DNA of 64,000 bases. Origin: an uncultured Kangiella sp. (lineage in GTDB: Bacteria; Pseudomonadota; Gammaproteobacteria; Enterobacterales; Kangiellaceae). A program made the translations under genes and the position numbers. Under the pieces are notes generated by a model, which did no database searches, had not been told where the DNA came from, and saw only the letters and a program-made list of their open reading frames with translations. The DNA lies in the NCBI GenBank assembly GCA_947498625.1, contig CANMKR010000004.1, positions 1 through 64,000 on the forward strand, read 5' to 3'. Of this stretch, positions 37,329 through 47,346 are shown piece after piece; the first letter of the stretch is position 1, and every line of letters starts with the position of its first letter.

Positions 37329-38738
37329 ATGTCAGTTGCAGCTGTTTTAGAAATGCTAAAGGAAAACGAAGTTCGTTTCGTTGATTTACGTTTTACCGAC
37401 ACTAAAGGTAAAGAACAACACGTTACTATTCCTGCCCATCAGGTAGACGAAGACTTCTTACAAGACGGTAAGATGTTTGATGGCTCTTCTATTGCTGGCT
37501 GGAAAGGCATTAACGAATCTGACATGGTTTTGATGCCTGATACTACCACTGCGGTAATGGACCCTTTCTTTGAAGATCCTACTCTAATCCTGCGTTGTGA
37601 TATCTTAGAGCCTTCAACCATGACTGGTTATGATCGGGACCCACGCTCTGTAGCTAAACGTGCTGAAGAGTATTTAAAGTCTACCGGCATTGCTGATACG
37701 GCTTATTTTGGTCCTGAGCCAGAGTTCTTTATGTTCGAAGACGTTAAGTTTAAAACCGATATGAGTGGCTCTATGGTTAAAATTGACGATCCTGAAGCTG
37801 CTTGGAACTCAGACAAGAGTTATGAAGATGGCAACACTGGTCACCGTCCTCGTGTCAAAGGCGGTTACTTCCCTGTACCTCCAGTTGATTCATCACAAGA
37901 TATTCGCTCGCAAATGTGCTTAGTCATGGAAGAAATGGGCTTAGTTATCGAAGCGCATCATCATGAAGTGGCAACAGCTGGTCAAAACGAAATCGCTACT
38001 CAGTTTAACACCTTGGTTAAAAAAGCTGACGAAGTACAAATTCTTAAGTATGTAACTCATAATGTTGCACACGCTTATGGCAAAACCGCAACTTTTATGC
38101 CTAAGCCAATTGTTGGTGATAATGGCACTGGTATGCACATCCACCAGTCATTAGCTAAAGATGGCACTAATATCTTCGCTGGCGATAAATATGGTGGCCT
38201 GTCTGAAGAAGCTTTATATTACATTGGCGGTATCATTAAACACGCTCGCGCCTTAAATGCTATCACCAACCCTTCAACTAACTCTTACAAGCGTTTAGTT
38301 CCAGGTTTCGAAGCTCCTGTAATGTTAGCCTATTCTGCCCGTAACCGTTCAGCCTCAATTCGTATTCCACACGTACCAAGTGCTAAAGCACGTCGTATCG
38401 AAGCGCGTTTCCCTGATCCAATGGCAAACCCTTACTTAGCCTTCGCTGCTATGATGATGGCTGGTCTTGACGGCATCCAAAATAAAATCCACCCAGGCGA
38501 TGCCATGGATAAGGATTTATATGATTTACCCGCTGAAGAAGCGGCTGAAATTCCAACCGTTGCGAACTCATTAGAGCAAGCATTAGATGCGTTAGAAGCA
38601 GATCGCGAATTCTTAACTCGCGGCGGTGTATTCTCTGACGAAATGTTAGACGCATACATTGCATTAAAGCGCGAAGAGGTTGCTTTGTTAAACATGACAA
38701 CTCATCCAATTGAGTTTGAAATGTATTACAGCCTATAA
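37329..38738 (+). CDS. glnA: Glutamine synthetase type I
   Basis: The enzyme makes glutamine from glutamate, ammonia and ATP and is the main ammonia-assimilating enzyme. From ATG 37329 (GGAG ribosome-binding site) it has 469 aa, the exact length of E. coli GlnA. A TTG nine codons upstream is not needed. Typical blocks are [21 protein letters not shown], the ATP-binding [17 protein letters not shown] and the NRSASIRIP loop. Tyr398 in DLYDLPAEE is the adenylylation site, so GlnE control is expected. It is followed by a strong terminator. Confidence 0.98.
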   Translation: MSVAAVLEMLKENEVRFVDLRFTDTKGKEQHVTIPAHQVDEDFLQDGKMFDGSSIAGWKGINESDMVLMPDTTTAVMDPFFEDPTLILRCDILEPSTMTGYDRDPRSVAKRAEEYLKSTGIADTAYFGPEPEFFMFEDVKFKTDMSGSMVKIDDPEAAWNSDKSYEDGNTGHRPRVKGGYFPVPPVDSSQDIRSQMCLVMEEMGLVIEAHHHEVATAGQNEIATQFNTLVKKADEVQILKYVTHNVAHAYGKTATFMPKPIVGDNGTGMHIHQSLAKDGTNIFAGDKYGGLSEEALYYIGGIIKHARALNAITNPSTNSYKRLVPGFEAPVMLAYSARNRSASIRIPHVPSAKARRIEARFPDPMANPYLAFAAMMMAGLDGIQNKIHPGDAMDKDLYDLPAEEAAEIPTVANSLEQALDALEADREFLTRGGVFSDEMLDAYIALKREEVALLNMTTHPIEFEMYYSL

Positions 38739-38766
38739 GCTGTTGAGATTACTCAAACCGCTTATC

Positions 38767-38793
38767 AAAGCCCAGCAACCGCTGGGCTTTTTT
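38767..38793 (+). terminator. Terminator of glnA
   Basis: AAAGCCCAGC pairs with GCTGGGCTTT across AACC, followed by further T. It separates glnA from the genes downstream. Confidence 0.92.
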
Positions 38794-38841
38794 GTTTTGA
38801 CAGCATCATTATTCTCAGGAATACTTTAGTTATATTGCGAT

Positions 38842-39453
38842 ATGGAGTTTCCTGTGTCATTTAAAAATATTCTAATCTACTTCAGTTCAGTCATACTACT
38901 GGCGACTATGAGCGCTAAATCTTCGGCTGAAGAAAAAACACTGTATAAAAAAATCGACAAAAACGGTCGTGTAATTTTTACCGATAAGCCCCTTCCTGGT
39001 GCTAAAAAGGTGGTAGTCGACACCAGTAAAAATGTGATGGCTATTCCAAAGGTTAAAACCAATAAAAACGAAGAAGGAAAGTTTGCTGTCGAATTTGGCA
39101 AAAGAAATAAGGACGACAAAGACGATAAGAAAAAGCCCTTTCAATATCAGCTTCTATCGATTGAAAAGCCAAACAATGATGAAGCCATTCGCGCTAATGA
39201 TGGCAACCTCTATATCATTGTTGCGATCACTCCAATGCTGCAAAGAGAGCATAGTATTCGATTATTGATGGATGGCGCAGCGGCCAGCCCCGATCAAAAA
39301 GTACCTTACTTCTCATTAACTGGCGTCGATCGCGGCACCCATCAATTAACGGCTCAAGTTATCGATGATGCCACTGGCGAGATTCTGCAATCGAGTGAAT
39401 CAATAGAATTTCATTTATTGAGAGCTTCAAGATTGCAAAATAACAGACGCTAG
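38842..39453 (+). CDS. Exported DUF4124-domain protein
   Basis: This 203-aa protein has a signal peptide (about 1-29). It is followed by the DUF4124 pattern LYKKIDKNGRVIFTDKPLPGAKKV and, after a lysine-rich linker, a beta-sandwich-like domain (about 95-195). DUF4124 proteins are periplasmic with unknown role. The gene is often found between glnA and ntrB in gammaproteobacteria, as here, but no functional tie to nitrogen control is established. Its terminator doubles as an NtrC site. Confidence 0.82.
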   Translation: MEFPVSFKNILIYFSSVILLATMSAKSSAEEKTLYKKIDKNGRVIFTDKPLPGAKKVVVDTSKNVMAIPKVKTNKNEEGKFAVEFGKRNKDDKDDKKKPFQYQLLSIEKPNNDEAIRANDGNLYIIVAITPMLQREHSIRLLMDGAAASPDQKVPYFSLTGVDRGTHQLTAQVIDDATGEILQSSESIEFHLLRASRLQNNRR

Positions 39454-39472
39454 TTTTAAAGATATAAAGTAG

Positions 39473-39500
39473 AAATGCACCAGTATGGTGCATTTTTTGT
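39473..39500 (+). terminator. Terminator overlapping a perfect NtrC site
   Basis: ATGCACCA pairs with TGGTGCAT around GTA (39475-39493) and is followed by T: a terminator 20 bases after the DUF4124 gene. The stem contains TGCACCagtatGGTGCA (39476-39492), the same dyad as upstream of glnA and a full match to the NtrC consensus. A possible ntrB -10 (TAAAAT, 39511-39516) lies just downstream, so bound regulator would overlap the -35 area. Confidence 0.8.
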
Positions 39501-39544
39501 TTTTATAGCATAAAATAGTTAAAACGATAGCTAAGTCATTTAAT

Positions 39545-40597
39545 ATGAACTCTGAAGCTCCTCTTCTTTCGCAAATCACTACAGCTATTTTGATTCTCGA
39601 TCTCAATGGTCGCTTTTATTATTTAAATAGCAGTGCTGAAAGAGCTATAGGGATCACCGCTCGAAATTTGATTGGCAAACGCTTTAATTATTTTATCGAA
39701 GCTGAAAGTCTGCCAGTTAGAGAGTGGTTATCGCAATTAAGCAATCTAGAAACTAAAATTTATGACAAGCGTTTATTGCAATTTAAAAATCAGCAGTCAG
39801 TTGATGCCGAGTTAGTATTACAAAAAATTCAGCTGGCTAACGACTATTATTTGTTGATCGAATGGCAAAATAGTTCTTTAGTCAAAAGGCATAAGCAAGA
39901 AGAAGAAATTCTTCGGCAGCAACAAATCCAGCAGCAACTTTTAAATAATCTCGCACATGAAATAAAAACACCTCTAACGGGCATCGCAGGCGCTGCACAG
40001 CTTATCAATCCTGAGCCTAAAGATAATCTTGAAATTAGTAACATCATCAGCAAAGAAGTAAAGCGATTGACTCAACTAGTCAACAGAATGTTGCTGGGGC
40101 AACAAGTTGCCAGTCGTTTGAAGGTCAATATTCATGAAATCATTGAAGATGTTATTAGATTCTTAAACTTAAACTTGCCGCCAAACATCACCATTGTCAG
40201 AGATTACGATCCTAGTTTACCTGAACTGGAATTAGCGCCAGAACAGGTTTATCAAGTTCTACTCAATCTAGCTCAGAATTCCATTGATGCTTTAGTTGAA
40301 ACTAGCAATCCTACACTAACTTTCAAAACTCGTATTAATAAAGAGCATCCTTTACCACCCGAGGTCAATCTAGCCGTTTGCATTAGTGTTATTGATAATG
40401 GTTGCGGTATTCCTGAAGCGCTCAAGCCCAGCATTTTCTTCCCAATGATTAGCGGTAAGAACAGTTCTGGACTAGGACTTGGCATAGCCCAAGGTTTATT
40501 GCAGCAACATCAAGGAACCATTGAAGTTGACTCACAAAACGGACTTACCCAATTTCATTGCTACTTACCTTTGAACAGCGAGCCTAAAGATGGATAA
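39545..40597 (+). CDS. glnL: Nitrogen sensor histidine kinase/phosphatase NtrB
   Basis: NtrB senses nitrogen status through PII and controls phosphorylation of NtrC. The 350-aa soluble protein has an N-terminal PAS domain (about 5-110), a DHp domain with H138 in NLAHEIKTPLTG, and a HATPase domain with LNLAQNSIDAL, DNGCGIP and GLGLGIAQ. No membrane helices, as usual. All catalytic blocks are intact. It overlaps the response regulator gene by 8 bases, so the two are translationally coupled. Confidence 0.95.
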   Translation: MNSEAPLLSQITTAILILDLNGRFYYLNSSAERAIGITARNLIGKRFNYFIEAESLPVREWLSQLSNLETKIYDKRLLQFKNQQSVDAELVLQKIQLANDYYLLIEWQNSSLVKRHKQEEEILRQQQIQQQLLNNLAHEIKTPLTGIAGAAQLINPEPKDNLEISNIISKEVKRLTQLVNRMLLGQQVASRLKVNIHEIIEDVIRFLNLNLPPNITIVRDYDPSLPELELAPEQVYQVLLNLAQNSIDALVETSNPTLTFKTRINKEHPLPPEVNLAVCISVIDNGCGIPEALKPSIFFPMISGKNSSGLGLGIAQGLLQQHQGTIEVDSQNGLTQFHCYLPLNSEPKDG

Positions 40598-41222
40598 GCC
40601 GTTAATTCTTTTAGTTGATGATGACAGCTCAATTCGTTGGGTTTTAAGCAAGGCTCTTAATAATGCAGGCTTTAAGGTTCTTGCCGCTGATAATGGACAG
40701 GACGCGCTCAAGCTCATCGAACAGCAATTACCAAAATTGATCATTACCGATGTACAGATGCCAGGAATGAGCGGATTGGAATTAATGGAAACGGTAAAGC
40801 TTCGCCACCCTAATTTGCCGGTGGTGATTATTACCGCCAATACCGATACTCAAATGGCGGTGGAATCGCACAAAATAGGTGCTTTTGATTTCTTACCAAA
40901 ACCATTCGATATTATTCAAGCCGTTTCCATATGTCAAAAAGCGATCGCTAAGGATTCAATTGAAGAGTTACCGCCATGGCAGGAGCAAATTCAAAGAACC
41001 ATGCTGGCCGAATATCATCAAGGAAATCAAACTATTTTTACGGAGTTACAAAAGGACTTTGAACAATTTATGGTCGAGCAAGCATTAACCATTTGTCAGG
41101 GCCATAAACAAAAAGCAGCAAAACTATTAGGTTGGGGTCGCAATACCTTGACACGTAAACTACAATCTTGGCAACTAGATGCCCATTCAAGCGGCAATAA
41201 AACTAAAGAAGATAACGACTAA
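40590..41222 (+). CDS. NtrC-like response regulator lacking the AAA+ domain
   Basis: This 210-aa protein is NtrC at both ends but not in the middle. The receiver (1-120) has the acid pocket D10-D12, phospho-acceptor D54 ([11 protein letters not shown]), T82 and K104 (KPFD), at the same positions as in E. coli NtrC. The C-terminus (about 125-196) has the NtrC dimer and Fis-type HTH region with [22 protein letters not shown], nearly identical to E. coli NtrC. The roughly 240-residue AAA+ domain, with Walker boxes and the GAFTGA sigma-54 loop, is cleanly missing. It cannot open sigma-54 promoters and is likely a sigma-70 regulator or repressor. The frame is continuous. Confidence 0.92.
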   Translation: MDKPLILLVDDDSSIRWVLSKALNNAGFKVLAADNGQDALKLIEQQLPKLIITDVQMPGMSGLELMETVKLRHPNLPVVIITANTDTQMAVESHKIGAFDFLPKPFDIIQAVSICQKAIAKDSIEELPPWQEQIQRTMLAEYHQGNQTIFTELQKDFEQFMVEQALTICQGHKQKAAKLLGWGRNTLTRKLQSWQLDAHSSGNKTKEDND

Positions 41223-41683
41223 TGTTTCATATAGTACTGTTTGAACCAGAGATTCCGCCCAATACTGGCAATATTATTCGTCTGTGTGCCAATACTGGGT
41301 TTCAACTCCATTTGATCGAGCCTCTAGGGTTTGAAATTGATGATAAAAGAATGCGCCGTGCAGGCCTAGATTATCACGAGTGGGCAAACGTCAAGATTCA
41401 TAAAACCTATCAAGAATTTAAAAATTCAGAACAACCAGAGCGTTTGTTTGGCTTAAGCACTAAAGGCAAAGCCTACTATCATGAAATTGAATACCAAGAC
41501 GGTGACTTTTTTATATTTGGGCCTGAAACTCGAGGCTTACCTGACTGGATATTACAAGACATTGCCGAACACCTACTACGCATTCCTATGAAAAAAGATA
41601 GTCGCAGCTTGAATTTATCAAATACAGTTGCAGTATTAGCTTATGAAGCCTTAAGGCAGCAAGAGTTTGCTGAATTTGAATAG
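41222..41683 (+). CDS. trmL: tRNA (cytidine/uridine-34-2'-O)-methyltransferase
   Basis: TrmL is a SPOUT-class methyltransferase modifying the wobble base of tRNA-Leu. The 153-aa protein has the start [21 protein letters not shown] and the knot region [31 protein letters not shown]. Its ATG overlaps the stop of the short ntrC by one base (TAATG), so it is read from the ntrBC transcript. Confidence 0.96.
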   Translation: MFHIVLFEPEIPPNTGNIIRLCANTGFQLHLIEPLGFEIDDKRMRRAGLDYHEWANVKIHKTYQEFKNSEQPERLFGLSTKGKAYYHEIEYQDGDFFIFGPETRGLPDWILQDIAEHLLRIPMKKDSRSLNLSNTVAVLAYEALRQQEFAEFE

Positions 41684-41713
41684 AATGATTTGTGCTGAGA
41701 TGAATAGTTAAAC

Positions 41714-42718
41714 CTAAGATTCTCGCTTTAAATCCCGAGTCAGCAACTGATGAGCTACTAGCTTAGGATCGACACCTTTATAAATAATTTGATAGATTGC
41801 TTGGCAAATGGGCATTTCTACGCCAATTCTTTCAGCTAACATTTTAACTTCTTTGGCATTACGAACCCCTTCAACCACTTGGCCGATTTCAGCTTCTATC
41901 GCTGCTCGGTCTTTACCCTTACCCAGAGCCATCCCAAAGCGTCGATTACGAGACTGATTATCAGTACAGGTTAATACTAAATCGCCCATACCCGCCATGC
42001 CATTAAAGGTTTTACGCTTGCCGCCAAGAGCCTTACCCAAGCGCATCATTTCTGCTAGACCGCGGGTGATAAGAGCGGTTCTGGCATTCGCACCAAAACC
42101 AAGACCATCGGCAATTCCTGCGCCAATAGCTATTACGTTTTTTACAGCACCACCGATCTGAACCCCGACTACATCTTTACTCAAATAGACTCTGAAGCGT
42201 TCGTTGTGCAGAGCCTTAGCAAACCCTTTACGTAACTTCTTATTTTTTGAAGCCAAGGTTATAGCTGTAGGCATTCCCATTGCCATTTCCTTAGCAAAAG
42301 TTGGCCCTGATAAAATGGCATAAGAAACTTCAAAACCTAGCACTGACTCAAGAGTAGTACCCAATAAATCACCGGTTTCTGGATCTAAACCTTTACTTGC
42401 CCATACTATCTGATTGCCACTATCTAAATAAGGCTTAGCTTGCTCCAAACATTCTTTGAATGCATGGCTTGGTACTGAAATTAAAACGGTATCAACCTGG
42501 TTTAAGGCTGTTGGTAAATCATCAGTAATAACTAAATTTTCAGGAAAGGAAATGTCAGGAAGGTATTGCTGATTACCGCGGTCTTGTTGCATCTGCGCAG
42601 CTTGCTTAGCTTTTCGCGCCCATAGGGTAACTTGATTACCATTATTGGCAAGCAACACAGCCAAAGCGGTACCGTAGGAGCCAGCTCCTAGGACCGCAAT
42701 GGAAAGTGATTTAGCCAT
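41714..42718 (-). CDS. gpsA: Glycerol-3-phosphate dehydrogenase (NAD(P)+)
   Basis: GpsA makes sn-glycerol-3-phosphate from dihydroxyacetone phosphate for phospholipid synthesis. The 334-aa protein has the N-terminal dinucleotide-binding GAGSYGTALA, the substrate and catalytic Lys region IGGAVKNVIAIGAGI and GMAGMGDLVLTCT. It is the last gene of the minus-strand run rhodanese-grxC-secB-gpsA, the same as E. coli yibN-grxC-secB-gpsA. Confidence 0.97.
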   Translation of the reverse strand: MAKSLSIAVLGAGSYGTALAVLLANNGNQVTLWARKAKQAAQMQQDRGNQQYLPDISFPENLVITDDLPTALNQVDTVLISVPSHAFKECLEQAKPYLDSGNQIVWASKGLDPETGDLLGTTLESVLGFEVSYAILSGPTFAKEMAMGMPTAITLASKNKKLRKGFAKALHNERFRVYLSKDVVGVQIGGAVKNVIAIGAGIADGLGFGANARTALITRGLAEMMRLGKALGGKRKTFNGMAGMGDLVLTCTDNQSRNRRFGMALGKGKDRAAIEAEIGQVVEGVRNAKEVKMLAERIGVEMPICQAIYQIIYKGVDPKLVAHQLLTRDLKRES

Positions 42719-42748
42719 ATTACTTTTTATTAAGTCTGTTTGACCTAA

Positions 42749-43258
42749 TTAAGCTTGGCCTTCCGCAGGTTGACCTGCTTGCTGCTGTTGAGCCTGCTGT
42801 AAAGCTTGCTCATACATTGCATTGAAATTGATTGGCGTCAAAATAAAGCGAGGGAAACCACCGCGCGCAATAGTTTCTGAAACCGCTTCACGCACGTATG
42901 GGAACAATTGCTCAGGACAGAAAGTACGTAGAACACGAGCACGAGTTTCATCATCTAAACCTTTAACCGTGAAAACGCCACCATATTTAACTTCGGCAAT
43001 AAAGGCTGTTTTTTCGCCAACTTTAGAAGTAACAGTTACTTGTAAGTCCACTTCATAAGCATCATTTTCTAACGCTTTTGTGGCATTACCTAAATTAACA
43101 TTAATATCAGGCTTATATTCTTGTAAGAAAATCTCTGGCGCATTAGGCGACTCAAAAGACACGTCTTTTGCATAGATAGTTTGAATATTTAATTGGATAC
43201 CTTCTGGAGTCTCAACTGCTTGCTCTTGTGGGTTTTGAACTTGATCATTCTCAGCCAT
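42749..43258 (-). CDS. secB: Protein-export chaperone SecB
   Basis: SecB is a tetrameric cytosolic chaperone that keeps preproteins unfolded and hands them to SecA. The 169-aa protein has the conserved core IYAKDVSFESPNAPEIF, a VDLQVTVT strand and the C-terminal FCPEQLFPYVREAVSETIARGGFP region. It has a Gln-rich tail slightly longer than in E. coli. An AGAGAAG ribosome-binding site is present. SecB would serve the many Sec-exported proteins encoded here, including outer-membrane GspD and the TonB receptor. Confidence 0.97.
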   Translation of the reverse strand: MAENDQVQNPQEQAVETPEGIQLNIQTIYAKDVSFESPNAPEIFLQEYKPDINVNLGNATKALENDAYEVDLQVTVTSKVGEKTAFIAEVKYGGVFTVKGLDDETRARVLRTFCPEQLFPYVREAVSETIARGGFPRFILTPINFNAMYEQALQQAQQQQAGQPAEGQA

Positions 43259-43296
43259 TGTCTTCTCTCTTATCTTATCTTTAATATTTTAATGAA

Positions 43297-43566
43297 TTAC
43301 GCATTAGCAAAAACTAATGCTTCTAATTTGTTTGCTCTTCGTAAGGCAAAAAGGTCATCGCAGCCGCCAATTGGAGTATCATCGATAAAAACTTGCGGCA
43401 CAGTTCGCTTACCCGCCATCTTTGCCATTTCATCTTGTAATTGCGGCTTGCCATCTACAGAAATTTCTTGATAGTCCAACTCTAAGGAATTGAGCAATTG
43501 TTTTGCACGAATACAGTAAGGACAATAAGTTTTTGTATAAATAACAATTTTTGCTTGTTGCTTCAA
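43297..43566 (-). CDS. grxC: Glutaredoxin 3
   Basis: This 89-aa thiol-disulfide oxidoreductase has the dithiol active site CPYC (C15, C18), the cis-Pro TVPQVFID and the GGCDDL glutathione-binding turn. It lies between the rhodanese gene and secB in the conserved order. Confidence 0.96.
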   Translation of the reverse strand: MKQQAKIVIYTKTYCPYCIRAKQLLNSLELDYQEISVDGKPQLQDEMAKMAGKRTVPQVFIDDTPIGGCDDLFALRRANKLEALVFANA

Positions 43567-43588
43567 AGCCTTTTTCTCTTTTTAACGG

Positions 43589-44014
43589 TTAGCTTTTCTT
43601 TAAAGGAAGGTTCTCAGCAGTCCATGATTGGATACCGCCTTTTAACTTATGAACATCCTTAAAACCTTTAGCTCGTAACATAGTTGAAGCAGCACCTGCT
43701 TGCATCCCAGTGTTACAAACCATAATCATGGGGTTGTCTTGATATTTTTCAAGATCTTTCATGCTATCTTTTAGCTTAGTAAAAGGCAGGTTAATCGAAC
43801 CTGGAATATGACCTTTATTGAAGTCTGCAATCGAGCGCAAATCGACCATAACTCCGTTCTCGCGATTCACAACTTCAGTAGCTCCGACAGTCGTCAGGTT
43901 TTGTGAGCCACTCATAGCAGTTTGCACATAACTGAGTATTAGTAGAACTGCTACTAGGATCCAAGCGCTACCTAAAAGATAGTGGTTGGAAAAAAATTCA
44001 ATCAATTGTTCCAT
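43589..44014 (-). CDS. Membrane-anchored rhodanese-like protein (YibN-type)
   Basis: This 141-aa protein has one N-terminal membrane helix (about 14-32) and a single rhodanese domain (about 45-138) with the active Cys100 in VCNTGMQAG. It probably handles persulfide sulfur or redox-active thiols at the membrane. Like E. coli YibN it precedes grxC and secB. Confidence 0.88.
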   Translation of the reverse strand: MEQLIEFFSNHYLLGSAWILVAVLLILSYVQTAMSGSQNLTTVGATEVVNRENGVMVDLRSIADFNKGHIPGSINLPFTKLKDSMKDLEKYQDNPMIMVCNTGMQAGAASTMLRAKGFKDVHKLKGGIQSWTAENLPLKKS

Positions 44015-44127
44015 AAGTCTTCTAACGTTAATTCATACGGATACCGGCTATTAGCCAGCATTACAGGATAGAGCATTATACACAAATGATTGCTTAAACC
44101 TAGTTTTTCAAGGCCTACTAGAGGCTA

Positions 44128-44161
44128 AAAAAGAAAAAGGCAAACCTTTCGATTTGCCTTT
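44128..44161 (-). terminator. Terminator of the NfeD/SPFH unit
   Basis: AAAGGCAAA (44136-44144) pairs with TTTGCCTTT (44153-44161) across an 8-nt loop. A T-rich tract follows on the minus strand, 37 bases beyond the NfeD stop. Confidence 0.82.
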
Positions 44162-44197
44162 ATAGCTGTAGCAGAGTTTCAACCCTACTGGTTGGTT

Positions 44198-44650
44198 TTA
44201 AACCGCTTCAACCTTGAGGCTCGCACCTTCAAAACCAACCACTTTGACCCGCTGATTGACTTCCATATCCGAACCAATAACGCGCCAATGAGTATCACCT
44301 ACTTTGGCTTTGCCAACCCCGTTTACTATCGCGGCACTAAGCACAAATTCTTTACCAATCAGTGCTTTACCTCGCTGATTCAAAGTATCATTTTCGTCTC
44401 GAATACCTATTTTGTGTTTTTTAGCATAAGACTTCCAAGCGACAATACTGACAATTGAGAATATCGAGAAAAGCAGCCACTGCACTTGCGGGCCAATAAG
44501 ATCGCCGAAAATGAGTTGCAGTATCCCAACAACTAAGCCTGCAACACCGAACCACAATAAAATAGCGCCAGGAGCAAACATTTCCAGGATAAGTAACACT
44601 AAGCCAATAGCCAACCAGTGCCAATATTCCATATTCATAAAGAATTCCAT
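44198..44650 (-). CDS. NfeD-family membrane protein
   Basis: This 150-aa short NfeD protein has two or three N-terminal helices (about 10-80) followed by a small OB-fold domain (about 88-150; GKALIGKEFVLSAAIVNGVGKAKVGDTHWRVIG). It partners the SPFH protein encoded 29 bases upstream in the same operon, a pairing found across bacteria and thought to organise membrane domains. Confidence 0.9.
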   Translation of the reverse strand: MEFFMNMEYWHWLAIGLVLLILEMFAPGAILLWFGVAGLVVGILQLIFGDLIGPQVQWLLFSIFSIVSIVAWKSYAKKHKIGIRDENDTLNQRGKALIGKEFVLSAAIVNGVGKAKVGDTHWRVIGSDMEVNQRVKVVGFEGASLKVEAV

Positions 44651-44679
44651 AATAACTCCTTATCTATTATCAACAGTCA

Positions 44680-45591
44680 TTAAGACTTTTTTCCGAAAGC
44701 TTCTTTCGCCAATTCGGCCACGCCTGCCACAGAGCCAATCACTGACGAAGCTTCTAATGGCATCATTAAGACTTTTTGGTTATCGGAAGTAGCAATTTTA
44801 CCTAACGCATCAACGTATTTTTGCGCAACAAAGTAATTGATCGCTTGTACGTTACCCTCAGCAATCGCTTTAGATACCATTTGCGTTGCATTCGCTTCAG
44901 CTTCAGCTAAACGCTCACGTGCTTCAGCTTCACGGAAAGCTGCTTCTTTATCACCTTCAGCTTTTAGGATTTGTGATTGCTTCATACCTTCAGCTTCAAG
45001 AATTTCCGACTGTTTGGTACCTTCCGCTTCAAGGATTTGGGCACGCTTAATACGCTCAGCCTTCATTTGACGCGCCATCGCATCAACCAAATCTCTTGGC
45101 GGTAAAATATCTTTAATCTCGATACGGGTAACTTTTACGCCCCATGGATTAGTCGCTTCATCGACAATCGTCAAAATTCGCGCATTGATTTCATCACGCT
45201 TTGACAACATCCAGTCCAAATCCATTGAACCCAGTACCGTACGAATATTGGTCATCACTAGGTTTTGCATGGCTCTATGTAATTGATTGACCTCATAAGT
45301 CGCTTTCACAGAATCAACCACTTGATAGAAACAAACCGCATCAATAGTTACGGTTGCGTTATCTTGCGAGATAACTTGTTGTGCAGGAATATCGAGAACC
45401 TGCTCCATCATATTCACCTTGGCGCCAATCTTATCAACCACCGGCACAATAATATGCAGCCCTGGGGTTAACACGGTTTTTAACTTGCCGAAACGTTCGA
45501 CAGTATATTCGTAGCCCTGAGAAACGGTTTTTACACCAGATATAATTAAAAAGATGGCAAATGCCGCAATTGCCCCAATGACTATTTCCAT
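44680..45591 (-). CDS. SPFH/stomatin-like membrane protein (QmcA-type)
   Basis: This 303-aa protein has one N-terminal membrane helix (about 2-20), an SPFH/PHB domain (about 25-180, with [20 protein letters not shown]) and a long Ala/Glu-rich coiled coil with repeats of ILEAEGxKQS (about 185-240). It oligomerises at the inner membrane and acts as a scaffold, often affecting proteases such as FtsH. First gene of the two-gene unit with NfeD. Confidence 0.92.
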   Translation of the reverse strand: MEIVIGAIAAFAIFLIISGVKTVSQGYEYTVERFGKLKTVLTPGLHIIVPVVDKIGAKVNMMEQVLDIPAQQVISQDNATVTIDAVCFYQVVDSVKATYEVNQLHRAMQNLVMTNIRTVLGSMDLDWMLSKRDEINARILTIVDEATNPWGVKVTRIEIKDILPPRDLVDAMARQMKAERIKRAQILEAEGTKQSEILEAEGMKQSQILKAEGDKEAAFREAEARERLAEAEANATQMVSKAIAEGNVQAINYFVAQKYVDALGKIATSDNQKVLMMPLEASSVIGSVAGVAELAKEAFGKKS

Positions 45592-45807
45592 AGCAAGCTC
45601 CTATATTTTCACTTGATTTATATTTATCAAAAACGCCATTAAAAGGCGATTTATTTAACTAATATATGGGGATTATTACTGTAATTTCAATAACTTTAGT
45701 GTTACCAATTATTTACAAGTAAATTTCACTGCGGCCCTATTTTCGCTCTAGCCTAGATTTTAAGCAGCAGGTACAATGGCCATATTATTGATACCCACAG
45801 ATTTACT

Positions 45808-47343
45808 ATGACCCACAGCGTAAAGCCAATGGCCTTAATTATCCTTGATGGTTGGGGCTACTCAGAAGATCCAAAAGACAATGCCATTATGGCGGCCAAC
45901 ACTCCTAATTGGGATAAGTATTGGTCACACTTTTCTCGCACCCTGATCTCAGGTTCTGGCACTGACGTTGGCTTGCCTGAAGGTCAAATGGGTAACTCGG
46001 AAGTTGGTCATTTGAATCTTGGCGCTGGTCGCGTGGTTTATCAAGATTACACTCGTATCAGTAAAGCGATTAAAGACGGCGACTTTTATCAAAACCCAGC
46101 TTTAGTCCAAGCCATTGAAAAAGCGGTTGCCAATAACAAAGCAGTTCATTTAATGGGTTTATTATCACCTGGCGGCGTGCACAGCCATGAAGATCATATC
46201 CATGCTGCAATTAAATTAGCTCAGCAGAAAGGCGCTCAAAAAATATATGTGCATGCTTTTCTTGATGGTCGTGATATGCCACCTCGTTCCGCGCAAGCGA
46301 GTATTGAAGCGCTGGAGAAAGTCTGTGAAACCATTGGTGCTGGACGCATTGCAACCATGACCGGTCGTTATTACGCCATGGACAGAGATAACCGTTGGGA
46401 GCGGGTTGAAGCCGCTTATAAAATGCTTACAGAGTCAGTTTCCGAATACCAATATGAAACTGCAACAGAAGCTCTAGCCGCTGCTTACGCACGTGGTGAA
46501 AACGATGAGTTTGTTGCAACTTCTATTATCGGTGACGAGGCTGCGATTGCAGATGGTGATTCTATTATCTTTATGAATTATCGCGCCGACAGAGCTAGAG
46601 AAATTACTCGTGCTTTTGTTGATAAAGAATTTAATGGCTTTCAAAGAAATGTCTGCCCACAAGTTGCTGACTTTGTGATGCTGACTCAATATGCAGCTGA
46701 TATCGACACTTCAGTAGCTTATGCACCAATTAGTATGAGTAATGTACTTGGCGAGCATTTGCAAAAACTTGGGAAAAAGCAATTGCGTATTGCTGAAACT
46801 GAAAAATATGCACATGTTACTTTCTTCTTTAATGGCGGAGTTGAAGAACCCTTTAATGGCGAAGACCGAGAGCTGATACCTTCGCCCGATGTAGCGACTT
46901 ATGATCTGCAACCTGAGATGAATGCATCAATCGTCACTGACAAGCTAGTTGATGTTATTGAACATCAAACCCATGATGTGATCATTTGTAATTTTGCTAA
47001 TCCTGATATGGTAGGCCATACCGGCAACTTCGAGGCGACGGTAAAAGCCATTGAAGCGCTCGATATTTGTTTGGGTCGAATTGTTTCAGCTTTAGAAAAA
47101 TTTGGCGGTGAAGCTCTAATTACTGCCGATCATGGCAATGCTGAAAAGATGGCGGATGCTAGTACCGGTCAGGCGCATACAGCCCATACTTCTGAGCCGG
47201 TCCCCTTGTTATATGTCGGCAGAAAAGCAAAAGCTAAAATTAGTAATGGGGTCTTGTCGGATTTAGCTCCGACCATGTTAGATTTAATGCAATTGCCAAT
47301 CCCTGAAGAAATGACTGGCCGCCCTATTTTTGAACTAGAATAA
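45808..47343 (+). CDS. gpmI: Phosphoglycerate mutase, cofactor-independent
   Basis: The enzyme interconverts 3- and 2-phosphoglycerate in glycolysis using two manganese ions. The 511-aa protein has the metal site D14 (ILDGWGYS), catalytic S64 ([11 protein letters not shown]) and the [20 protein letters not shown] and AHTSEPVPL blocks. Complete. It is followed 3 bases later by envC, as in E. coli gpmM-envC. Confidence 0.97.
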   Translation: MTHSVKPMALIILDGWGYSEDPKDNAIMAANTPNWDKYWSHFSRTLISGSGTDVGLPEGQMGNSEVGHLNLGAGRVVYQDYTRISKAIKDGDFYQNPALVQAIEKAVANNKAVHLMGLLSPGGVHSHEDHIHAAIKLAQQKGAQKIYVHAFLDGRDMPPRSAQASIEALEKVCETIGAGRIATMTGRYYAMDRDNRWERVEAAYKMLTESVSEYQYETATEALAAAYARGENDEFVATSIIGDEAAIADGDSIIFMNYRADRAREITRAFVDKEFNGFQRNVCPQVADFVMLTQYAADIDTSVAYAPISMSNVLGEHLQKLGKKQLRIAETEKYAHVTFFFNGGVEEPFNGEDRELIPSPDVATYDLQPEMNASIVTDKLVDVIEHQTHDVIICNFANPDMVGHTGNFEATVKAIEALDICLGRIVSALEKFGGEALITADHGNAEKMADASTGQAHTAHTSEPVPLLYVGRKAKAKISNGVLSDLAPTMLDLMQLPIPEEMTGRPIFELE

Positions 47344-47346
47344 TAA

